Assembly: GCA_945901215.1 (NCBI GenBank)
Contig: CAMDKE010000003.1
Location: 1-23,581 of the forward strand
Source: Comamonas sp. lk
GTDB taxonomy: Bacteria; Pseudomonadota; Gammaproteobacteria; Burkholderiales; Burkholderiaceae_C
DNA length: 23,581 nucleotides
Direction of reading: 5' to 3'
This document shows positions 15,707 to 22,608 of the stretch, piece by piece. Within the stretch, counting starts at the first letter, position 1, and each line of letters starts with the position of its first letter. The position numbers and the translations under genes were made by a program. The notes under the pieces were generated by a model. The model did no database searches, had not been told where the DNA came from, and was given only the letters and a program-made list of their open reading frames with translations.

Positions 15707-15997
15707 ATGGCAATGACAAAACCTTTTTTACAGGCGCGCCAAGACCTTTTGGTGGCCCGCAGCGCCGGCTTGCGCACCACCTTGGGTCAACAACTGCAGC
15801 CTATGAAGGCTCCTTTGGCTTGCGCGGACCGCGGCGCAGATGCACTGCGGTGGTTGCGGCGCAAGCCCCTGTTGGCAGCAGCGATTGCCGCTGCGTGGGC
15901 GGTTCTTAAGCGCGGTAGCGCGCTTACACGCCTGGGCCGTTTCTGGGATGCCTGGTCCGCAGCCCGGCGGGTGCTGCGCTGGGCCCAGCGCGGCTAG
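15707..15997 (+). CDS. YqjK-like small protein
   Basis: This 96-residue basic protein has one hydrophobic segment (about 53-64, RKPLLAAAIAAAWAVL) flanked by Arg/Lys-rich stretches. The order YqjD-like, YqjE-like, then a small basic protein matches the enterobacterial yqjDEK arrangement, which is the main reason for the call; sequence evidence alone is weak. The ATG at 15707 begins 1 base after the previous stop, and a second ATG two codons later is possible. An upstream in-frame ATG at 15665 lies inside the preceding gene and was rejected. Function unknown. Confidence 0.68.
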   Translation: MAMTKPFLQARQDLLVARSAGLRTTLGQQLQPMKAPLACADRGADALRWLRRKPLLAAAIAAAWAVLKRGSALTRLGRFWDAWSAARRVLRWAQRG

Positions 15998-16033
15998 GCT
16001 CCGTGGGGCTTGTGGCTTAGCTACTTTCCTCTT
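15993..16033 (+). terminator. Weak hairpin with T-rich tail after the yqjDEK-like operon
   Basis: GCTAGGCT (15993-16000) can pair with GGCTTAGC (16014-16021) as an 8-bp stem with two wobble pairs and a 13-base loop, followed by the T-rich tail TACTTTCCTCTT. It overlaps the stop codon of the YqjK-like gene and lies in the short gap before the convergent pirin gene. The long loop and interrupted T-tract make it a weak candidate. Confidence 0.3.
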
Positions 16034-17055
16034 CAGCGCTCCTCGGTCCGCCCGCCCGCGTGCCGGGCAAAACGGCCTTTCTCACGCGGGTGCACCGGGT
16101 CGCTGCTCGCCCAGGGCCAGCCGCCAAATTCGGTGCGCCGGTAATCTGCAAAAGCCTGGTGGATTTCGGCTTGCGTGTTCATCACAAACGGGCCGTACTG
16201 TGCCACTGGCTCGCCAATCGGGCGGGCTTGCAGCATCAGCAACTCGGCGCTTTGCCCGCTGTTGACGAATTCGATGGCGTCCTGCGCCCGCACTTCCACC
16301 ACCGACTGGGGCGCAATCGCCTGGCCAGCCAGGGTCAGCGCGTCGCCCTTGAAGTAGTAGAGCTGGCGCCGCGTGTCCGGGTGCCGGGCCGCGGGCAGGG
16401 TCCAGCGCGCGCCGCAGTCCATGCGGATGGTGAAGATGGCCAGGTCTGAGTCGGGCTCGCTGGCCCAGGAGTCGGGCGGCGGCGGCAGGCCTTGGGCGCC
16501 GTCCAGGGCCCCGGCCACCACCACCACCTCGGTGGTATGGCTTTGGGCGTCCACATGGCGCACGGTTGGCACGTTCTCGCCCCAAAGCATGGTGAAGTGG
16601 GGCTCGGCCATTTTATTTTTGGCCGGCAGGTTGAGCCAGATCTGGAACAGCTCGGCCGGGTTGGGTGCGTCGGTGTTGCGCAGGGGAAACATTTCGCAAT
16701 GCACGATGCCCTTGCCCGCCGTGAGCCATTGCACGTCGCCCGGGCCAAAGCGGGCGGTGGCACCCAGCGAATCGGAATGGTCGATATGCCCTTGGCGCAC
16801 GATGGTTACCGTCTCAAAACCCCGGTGCGGGTGCGCCGGAAAGCCGGGAATGGTTTGGCCGTGGTACATGCTCCAGCCGTCTTTGCCGGCAAAGTCCTGG
16901 CCCAGGTTGCGTCCACTCAACGCGGCGTCCGGCGCCATGGCGGCATTGCCGCGCGGGTAGGCGTCCACGTGGTGCACGCAAAACAAAAACGGATCTATCG
17001 TCGGCCAGGGTGGCGCTGACAGGGGAGTGGTGCGCAGGATGCTGCTGTGTGCCAT
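16033..17055 (-). CDS. Pirin-family bicupin protein
   Basis: Pirins are iron-binding bicupin proteins; some bacterial members have quercetinase activity and others act as regulators. The 340-residue product carries the metal-site motifs of the N-terminal cupin: HPHRGFET with histidines at 75 and 77, and GIVHCEMF with His119 and Glu121, matching the three His and one Glu that hold iron in human pirin. The Pirin_C domain follows (DALTLAGQAI, PVAQYGPFVMN). I placed the start at ATG 17053-17055 because the protein then begins just before the pirin fold; further upstream the frame is Pro/Arg-rich and antisense to the sialidase-like gene. There is no good ribosome binding site. It is convergent with the YqjK-like gene and divergent from the gene at 17151. 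Substrate unknown. Confidence 0.88.
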   Translation of the reverse strand: MAHSSILRTTPLSAPPWPTIDPFLFCVHHVDAYPRGNAAMAPDAALSGRNLGQDFAGKDGWSMYHGQTIPGFPAHPHRGFETVTIVRQGHIDHSDSLGATARFGPGDVQWLTAGKGIVHCEMFPLRNTDAPNPAELFQIWLNLPAKNKMAEPHFTMLWGENVPTVRHVDAQSHTTEVVVVAGALDGAQGLPPPPDSWASEPDSDLAIFTIRMDCGARWTLPAARHPDTRRQLYYFKGDALTLAGQAIAPQSVVEVRAQDAIEFVNSGQSAELLMLQARPIGEPVAQYGPFVMNTQAEIHQAFADYRRTEFGGWPWASSDPVHPREKGRFARHAGGRTEER

Positions 17056-17150
17056 AAAAGGTTTGCTGTAAACAGATGTGATTGAACGGGTAATGCAGCT
17101 GCCATTTGGCCACAGACGCGTGCGCGCTTGCAGGCCGATAAGATCCGCAT

Positions 17151-18365
17151 ATGCATTTTTTCCTCGGTCTTTTTTTGCGCGCCGTGCTTGCGTTGGTGGT
17201 GGTGGTGGCCGCCTGGTCCTTGGACGCGGCGCAGCGGCCAGCGCAAAACACCTATGCGGCGGCAGCCCCCGCGCCGATGGCGGACACTTTGGCGCCGCAG
17301 GGCCAGTGGATGCAGTCCGCCCACGGGCATATCCCCATGCCCGCTGACGTACCGGCTGCGCACGCCAGCGCATTGCTGCCCATGCCTGCGCACGACGCGG
17401 CTGCCCTCACCGCGTTTTGGTTTGCGGGCGAACGCGAGAGTGCCCCCGATGTGCAAATCGCCGCATCGCAATGGGACCGGGCCAGCCAGACCTGGAGCCC
17501 GGCGCAGTTTGTCGTCAACCGCCACGCGATGGGCGCGCAACTCGGTTTTGGCCTGCGCCGCCTGGGTAACCCGGTGGGGTGGCTCGATGCGCATGGGCGT
17601 ATGCACCTGTTTGTGGTGGCCACGGGCTGGGGCGGCTGGGCGGCATCCAGGGTGCTGCATTTGCAGCAAGTCGCAGGCACACCGTCGTCGGCATTGCTCT
17701 TTGAGCCGCTGCGCGTGCTGCCCCTGTCGTGGCTGTGGAACCTGAGCTACCTGGTGCGCACCGCGCCGCTGCCCCTGGCCGATGGGGGCGCCGTATTGCC
17801 TGCCTATTTTGAGCTGGGTGCGAAAACGCCAGTGGCTGTGCGCTTGGACAGCAAAGGCCAGTTTTTGGGCATGGTGCGCATCTCACGGCGCACGCACACC
17901 TTGCAGCCCGCTTTGCTGGCTACTTCGGCGTCGGATTGGCTGGCTTTGCTGCGCGACAACGGTAAGGACGGAAAAATCCGCGTCTCCCAAACCCTCGACG
18001 CCGGGCGCAGCTGGAGCGATGCGCCCGACCTGGCTTTGGACAACCCCGACGCTGGCATTACGGCTTTGCGCGTGGGGGGCCAAAACCTGCTGGTCTACAA
18101 CCCCGCAACTTCCAACCGGCAAACGCTGCGTCTGGCAAGCTCGCCGGACGGCACCACCTGGACCCCCGTCCAAGACCTGGAACAAGGTGCGCCGGGCCAA
18201 GAGTATTCCTACCCGGCCATGGCCTGGGAGGGGCAAAGCCTGTGGATCAGCTACACCGATCAGCGCAAAAGCATTGCCTGGCAGCGGCTGTCCTGGATCC
18301 ACGGGGGCCCGGACGCACAGCCCCCAGCACCGCCTTTGGACGCCAACACCGAGGCTGCCCCATGA
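17151..18365 (+). CDS. Sialidase-like (BNR_2) exported protein
   Basis: The 404-residue protein begins with a hydrophobic signal or anchor (residues 1-27), so it is probably exported. It has the layout of the BNR_2/exo-alpha-sialidase-like beta-propeller family: AFWFAGERESAPDVQI (88-103), GNPVGWLDAHGRMHLFV (139-155), Asp-box-like SQTLDAGRSWSDAP (279-292) and SSPDGTTWTPV (330-340), and YSYPAMAWEGQSLWISYTD (352-370). Whether it cleaves sialic acid is doubtful; many relatives have no proven activity and no sialic acid catabolic genes are nearby. The ATG at 17151 is preceded by only a weak ribosome binding site. Its stop overlaps the next gene as ATGA, so the two are translationally coupled. Confidence 0.8.
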   Translation: MHFFLGLFLRAVLALVVVVAAWSLDAAQRPAQNTYAAAAPAPMADTLAPQGQWMQSAHGHIPMPADVPAAHASALLPMPAHDAAALTAFWFAGERESAPDVQIAASQWDRASQTWSPAQFVVNRHAMGAQLGFGLRRLGNPVGWLDAHGRMHLFVVATGWGGWAASRVLHLQQVAGTPSSALLFEPLRVLPLSWLWNLSYLVRTAPLPLADGGAVLPAYFELGAKTPVAVRLDSKGQFLGMVRISRRTHTLQPALLATSASDWLALLRDNGKDGKIRVSQTLDAGRSWSDAPDLALDNPDAGITALRVGGQNLLVYNPATSNRQTLRLASSPDGTTWTPVQDLEQGAPGQEYSYPAMAWEGQSLWISYTDQRKSIAWQRLSWIHGGPDAQPPAPPLDANTEAAP

Positions 18366-19045
18366 TTCCAACGGTCCTGACCCTGTCAGACGCATGGACG
18401 GTCCTTACCCAGTCTGGAGCCGCCCTGTTGCCCGATGCCCAAAGCCTGCCCTGGGTTCGCCATGCCATCTGGAGCTTGGTGCTGCCCGCAGGCGTGTTGC
18501 TGCTGGGTCGGCTTTGGGCGCATCCTCATACGGGTGCCCTTCATGACTTGCGACGCTGGCTATGGCCAGCGGGTGCGTTGGCCGTATGGGCCTGGGTGCC
18601 AGGGGATTGGGGCATTAGCTACTGGCTGGGTTTGTCCTTCCAAATTCCTAGTCTGGTGTCGGGCTTGCTGGCAATCACCGTTTTGGTGCAGACGCCCAAG
18701 CAGCGCAGCGTGCGTGCGTCGCCGTGGGAGCTGGTCTATGCGATAGGAGCCGGGGTGCTGGGATGGGTCTTGCTGCTAGATACCTTTGCCGTGTTTCCGG
18801 TGTCCATTTATGCCTGGGGATTTGAACCTGGCCTCTACGCCGGCCTGTGGGCGCTAGCGCTGCTTCCCTGGGTGGTCTCGGGCCGCGCTGCCTGGCGTGC
18901 CCGCGGGCCCTGGCAGTTGTGCGCCGCTTTGCTTTTCTTTGGCGTGGTGCGCTGGCCCAGCGGCAATGCGTGGGACGCCGTTCTCGATCCTTGGCTGTGG
19001 CTGGTGTTGCAGGCGTTTGCAGTGCGCCGCCTGCGGGCTCGCTAA
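18362..19045 (+). CDS. Polytopic membrane protein of unknown function, coupled to the sialidase-like gene
   Basis: I do not recognise this 227-residue protein. It is strongly hydrophobic, with six or seven probable membrane segments at about 33-50, 64-80, 86-110, 121-150, 155-172, 180-193 and 200-217, and Trp-rich loops. The ATG at 18362 overlaps the stop of the sialidase-like gene (ATGA), indicating that the two products are made together and may act together at the inner membrane. Its TAA stop (19043-19045) overlaps the TAG stop of the convergent glycosyltransferase gene, so the two transcripts meet with no intergenic space. No catalytic motif is evident. Confidence 0.75.
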   Translation: MIPTVLTLSDAWTVLTQSGAALLPDAQSLPWVRHAIWSLVLPAGVLLLGRLWAHPHTGALHDLRRWLWPAGALAVWAWVPGDWGISYWLGLSFQIPSLVSGLLAITVLVQTPKQRSVRASPWELVYAIGAGVLGWVLLLDTFAVFPVSIYAWGFEPGLYAGLWALALLPWVVSGRAAWRARGPWQLCAALLFFGVVRWPSGNAWDAVLDPWLWLVLQAFAVRRLRAR

Positions 19046-20856
19046 GGCGCCCTTTGTAGCAACCACTCCCGTCCAAACAGCCACTGGCCGGGGTGCCAGA
19101 TGTTGGCTAGTGTGATTTCACCCGCTTTGTGGCGGCTTTTCACGTGCCAGCGGTAGCCCAACGCTGTGCAGCGCGCAAGGCATGGCGGCGCGGTGGCAGC
19201 AGAGTCGCTGTCGACCCACACCACGGCGTCAAAGTGCTGCAACAAAAAGTCCAGGCGCTCAGCTTCGGGCAGCTCGGGGTGCAGGGCGCCGGTGTTGCGG
19301 CCGTCGGTGTCGTAGGGCGCGAGCTTGCTCAGCGGCAGCATGAAATGGAAACGCTCAAATTGGGCGGTAAACCCGTTGGGCACTGCCACGGTTTTGCCCG
19401 CCAAATGCGGCGCTGCTGCCGCGCCGTACTGCGCCTGCGCCGCGTCTAGCGGGGCTACCATCAGGCCAAAGGTGGCGTAGACGCTCAGACATGCCAGCAA
19501 TGCGGCGTTTCGGCTCCAGTTGCGCCGGGTACAAGCGGTCAGGGCTGCAGCCAAACCCACGGCAACGGCGAGCATGGCGGCCCAGCGCCATAGCGGGTCG
19601 CCTGCGTCCATGGCCCCCAAGACCCAAGCGATGCGCCCCAGCACCACCAAGGCGGCGCTGGTCAGCAGTACTGTGAGCAAGAACCAGCCGCGCGCCAACC
19701 GATCCCAGTAAAGCGCCAGCAGTATCGCCAGCGCCGGCATGGCCGGAATGACATAGCGCGCTGAACGCTGGCTGGGAATGCTGAAAATGACCAGCCATAC
19801 CAGCAGCCACAGCCAGAGCGTGCGGTGCGCCGGTGTAGCCTGCGCCCAAGGCTGGCCTCTGAGCAGCGCGCGGCCCCCGGACCAAGCCAAGCCCAGAACA
19901 ACAAAAAAGAGCAGCCCGGCGTTTTCGCAGTAAGCCAGCAACTGCGCCCACAGCGGGTAGTCGCCCGACAGTGCGGCGTGCCAGTAGCCTTGGTTGCCGG
20001 CCATCTTGCCGGCGTTTTCGCCAACAACAAATTCCCGCCAAACGGCTGCTGGGTCCGGGTCTAGGGCAAACCAGAGCGCAAACACGCCCAGCGCCAGCGC
20101 AGTGCTCCAGGCCACGGCCAGCGTGCTGCGCACCATGTGGCGAAGCCGCCCGGGCTGGCCCGCCAGCAATGCGCACCACAGGGTCGCCGCCGCAGGCGCT
20201 ACCAGGGCAAAGGACTTGTACAACAGCCCGAGCCCAATGCATACACCAAAGGCCCCAAACCAGACCAGCACCGCCGGGGCGCGCCACGGAGCAGCGCGTG
20301 CCAGCCAGCTGGGCCCCATGGCGAGCGCACCTGGCGGGCGCAATTGGCTCCACAGCAAGGCCCACATCGGCAGCGCCAGCCAAAAGGTCTCGGGCGCGGA
20401 CGTCAGGTACACCCGGCCGTAGCGAAAGCTGGAGAAAAACGCCAGGTAAATTACCGCCGCCAGGCAGGCGCTGCGCCAGTTGCTAATGAGTCGCTGCGTG
20501 GCCCAGGCCACGGCAGCAGCGGTGAGCAGCGTGTAGGTTACGCTGGGCAGGCGCAGCGCAAACAGCGACCAGTTCGCACCCCAGTCGCCCGCCACCAGCG
20601 CTTGCCAAAACAGCAGCGGCGGTTTGGTGTTGCGCATGTGGTCCAGGTCGGATACCAAAGGCAGCCATTGCCCGGACTCCGCGGTGAGGCGGGCGATATG
20701 GATGTACACCATCTCGTCGCCGTTGGTGGGGGCGTAAAAGCTGCCTAGGCCGAAAAAGTACAGAGCAACAGCCAGAAGCGGCAGCACCAGCCACGGCCAA
20801 CGCGCGTGGTTGGCGCCATGGGGCACACGCATTGGGACAGTTTGCGGGAGTGGCAT
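19042..20856 (-). CDS. GT39/ArnT-like membrane glycosyltransferase
   Basis: This 604-residue protein has a GT-C architecture: about a dozen membrane segments after a short N-terminus and a soluble C-terminal domain from about residue 480. The first periplasmic loop has the acidic pair GDE (46-48) in NGDEMVYIHIARL, the position of the catalytic or metal-binding Asp in PMT/ArnT enzymes, followed by NTKPPLLFW (76-84). Family enzymes use polyprenyl-phosphate-linked sugars; ArnT moves aminoarabinose to lipid A, but nothing here shows the donor. The ATG at 20854-20856 is 8 bases after the gtrA-like stop; Met9 is an alternative. An open extension upstream to 21180 overlaps the GtrA gene in another frame and was rejected. 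No arn operon is present in the window. Confidence 0.85.
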   Translation of the reverse strand: MPLPQTVPMRVPHGANHARWPWLVLPLLAVALYFFGLGSFYAPTNGDEMVYIHIARLTAESGQWLPLVSDLDHMRNTKPPLLFWQALVAGDWGANWSLFALRLPSVTYTLLTAAAVAWATQRLISNWRSACLAAVIYLAFFSSFRYGRVYLTSAPETFWLALPMWALLWSQLRPPGALAMGPSWLARAAPWRAPAVLVWFGAFGVCIGLGLLYKSFALVAPAAATLWCALLAGQPGRLRHMVRSTLAVAWSTALALGVFALWFALDPDPAAVWREFVVGENAGKMAGNQGYWHAALSGDYPLWAQLLAYCENAGLLFFVVLGLAWSGGRALLRGQPWAQATPAHRTLWLWLLVWLVIFSIPSQRSARYVIPAMPALAILLALYWDRLARGWFLLTVLLTSAALVVLGRIAWVLGAMDAGDPLWRWAAMLAVAVGLAAALTACTRRNWSRNAALLACLSVYATFGLMVAPLDAAQAQYGAAAAPHLAGKTVAVPNGFTAQFERFHFMLPLSKLAPYDTDGRNTGALHPELPEAERLDFLLQHFDAVVWVDSDSAATAPPCLARCTALGYRWHVKSRHKAGEITLANIWHPGQWLFGREWLLQRAP

Positions 20857-20864
20857 GTACGCGC

Positions 20865-21356
20865 TTAGCGGCGGCCAAAGGTCCAGCGGTCGTTGGCCAG
20901 AAAGTTGCTCACGCTGGCCAGCACGATGGCGATCACATTGGCCAACATGTAATGCATCAGGTGCGCCAGCCACAGCGTCAGGGCGTATTGCAGCGCAATG
21001 CCAAACCACGATGCCAGTGCGTATTTGAGTAACTGCGTACCCAACTTGGGCGCGGCAACGTCGACCGAGTCCTGCGCCGCTGCGCGCTGCGCCTGCACCC
21101 GGTCGGCCCAGGTCCACAGGCGGTTCCAGGTGAAGTTGTTCACGGTCGCCACGGCAATGGCCAGCGCCAAGGAGGCCCAAGGCTTGCCTTGCGGGCCTTC
21201 CAGAGCCTGGAACAGGTATTCATGGCCGAGGTACAACACCACGATATTGACCACCGTGCCGCTGGCGCCTACCAGGCCAAACTTCAGGTAACGAAAGCGC
21301 GTCAGCCAGTTCAGGGTTTGGATGGCGCGGGCTCGCCAGCCCTGTGCCGCGCTCAT
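20865..21356 (-). CDS. GtrA-family membrane protein
   Basis: GtrA-like proteins are four-helix membrane proteins thought to flip polyprenyl-phosphate-linked sugars or otherwise support surface glycan modification. The 163-residue product shows the family hallmarks: RYLKFGLVGASGTVVN at the first helix, NNFTWNRLWTW after the second, and a C-terminal SNFLANDRWTFGRR. Compared with typical members there is a somewhat longer central loop (QAQRAAAQDSVDVAAPK). The ATG at 21354-21356 overlaps the stop of the upstream GT9 gene as ATGA. Pairing with the ArnT-like transferase just downstream fits a flippase plus transferase unit. Confidence 0.9.
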   Translation of the reverse strand: MSAAQGWRARAIQTLNWLTRFRYLKFGLVGASGTVVNIVVLYLGHEYLFQALEGPQGKPWASLALAIAVATVNNFTWNRLWTWADRVQAQRAAAQDSVDVAAPKLGTQLLKYALASWFGIALQYALTLWLAHLMHYMLANVIAIVLASVSNFLANDRWTFGRR

Positions 21357-22594
21357 GGTGCAGCGCCTGTGACCGGCGTGGCCTCGGCCCGCAAATAGCG
21401 CAGCGCGTCGGCCAGCACCGGATCTGGCGCAATGCGTTTGAGGCACTGGTTGTCGCCATCGCAAAAAGTCAGACGGTGGTTGTAGGCGCTCAGGCAGGGC
21501 GAGCAGGCAATACCCGACTCCATAATTTGGTTGCGCGAACCAAGCGGGCCATAGAGGCGACCGGTCTCGGGGCCGAAAAACACCATGGTCTGGATCGGCG
21601 TGAGCGTGGCAAAGTGGCCCGGCCCGCCGTCATTGGTGATGAGCAACTGCGCGGCGTAAAACAGCATCAGCAGTTCGCGGATGCTGCGCGTGTAGCCGGT
21701 CAGGTCAATGCAGGCATTGCTTTGGATCTGCGCCTGCAAATCCTTGGCCAGTTGCGCATCGTCTTTCAGGCCGATCAGCCCAACGGCAAACCCCGCCGCG
21801 CACAGGCCTTGTGCTACCCGCGCGTAATGCGCTGCCGGCCAAGCCCGCTCGGGCAAGATGCCGCCGCCCGCGTACAACAGGACCAGCGCGCGCTGGGCTA
21901 TTGTGGGATGGTCGCGGTGCAACTGGGCGCGGTAGGTGGCCTGTTCAAGCTCGGAAAACGGTACCGCCAATTCGGTGTGCGAGGGCGTGGGGCGGATCGG
22001 CGCGGCTTTGTTGCGCGGTACGCTGTCGCCAGACAAGGCGTCCACCAGCGACAAAAACTGCTTGCTGATGTGCTGGTAGGGGTTGTAGGGAATGGCGCGG
22101 TTGATAAAACTGCCGCGGTACAGCCCCTCTTGCGTGTGCGGTGTAAAGCCTATCCGCAGCGGTGCGCCGCAGGCAAACGACAGCAGGGCGCTTACGCGCG
22201 AAAACAGCTCGCAATCGACCACCGCGTCCACGCCCAGGCGGCGCATGCGCAGGCTAAAGCGCAAGATGTCGCCCAGCAGGCGCGCGCCAGAACTGTCGTC
22301 CAGGCTGTGCAAGTGCTCGTCCTGGCTCAGGCGCAGCAGTTTGGAGACTTCCTGGTTTTTTTTGAGTTGCAAGATATGGATCGCCGCCGTGGGATAGCGC
22401 CGCCGCAGCTCGGCAAACATGGGCCCGGCCAAGACGATGCTGCCCATTTCAGAGAGCAAAATCACCAGGATGTTGCGCGGCTGCGCCGCCAGCACCGGCG
22501 CCTTGGCCCCCGCCATCCGGACCCACCCCGAGACCACCGCGCACAGGAGCTGGCCTAGCCAGCGGTCAATGAAGCGTTGTGTCTGGAGTTTCAT
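21353..22594 (-). CDS. GT9-family (ADP-heptose:LPS heptosyltransferase-like) glycosyltransferase
   Basis: GT9 enzymes transfer heptose or related sugars during LPS core assembly on the cytoplasmic side of the inner membrane. The 413-residue protein has the two-domain GT-B pattern. The N-terminal domain starts RNILVILLSEMGSIVLAGP (40-58), and the C-terminal donor-binding part has LYAGGGILPERAWP (240-253), LLITNDGGPGHFATL (317-331) and FFGPETGRLYGPLG (339-352). The tail holds four cysteines (364, 367, 378, 384) in a CxxC-x10-C-x5-C array seen in a subset of these enzymes. The ATG at 22592-22594 lies 14 bases after the metK stop; an in-frame extension to 22885 is antisense-free but runs inside metK in another frame, so I rejected it. 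Acceptor and donor are unknown, and I give no waa symbol. Confidence 0.86.
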   Translation of the reverse strand: MKLQTQRFIDRWLGQLLCAVVSGWVRMAGAKAPVLAAQPRNILVILLSEMGSIVLAGPMFAELRRRYPTAAIHILQLKKNQEVSKLLRLSQDEHLHSLDDSSGARLLGDILRFSLRMRRLGVDAVVDCELFSRVSALLSFACGAPLRIGFTPHTQEGLYRGSFINRAIPYNPYQHISKQFLSLVDALSGDSVPRNKAAPIRPTPSHTELAVPFSELEQATYRAQLHRDHPTIAQRALVLLYAGGGILPERAWPAAHYARVAQGLCAAGFAVGLIGLKDDAQLAKDLQAQIQSNACIDLTGYTRSIRELLMLFYAAQLLITNDGGPGHFATLTPIQTMVFFGPETGRLYGPLGSRNQIMESGIACSPCLSAYNHRLTFCDGDNQCLKRIAPDPVLADALRYLRAEATPVTGAAP

Positions 22595-22608
22595 CCGGTG
22601 CCGGTTAT

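Noticed and set aside
17056..17150. Sigma-70 promoters in the divergent gap between the pirin and sialidase-like genes
   Set aside because: A TAAGAT lies just upstream of the plus-strand ATG, but there is no minus-35 at suitable spacing and it is too close to the start. Nothing convincing was seen for the minus strand.
21344..22558. Plus-strand open frame of 404 codons opposite the GT9 gene
   Set aside because: Antisense shadow with Arg/Gln/Ala-rich content and no family motif, while the minus strand encodes an intact GT9 enzyme.
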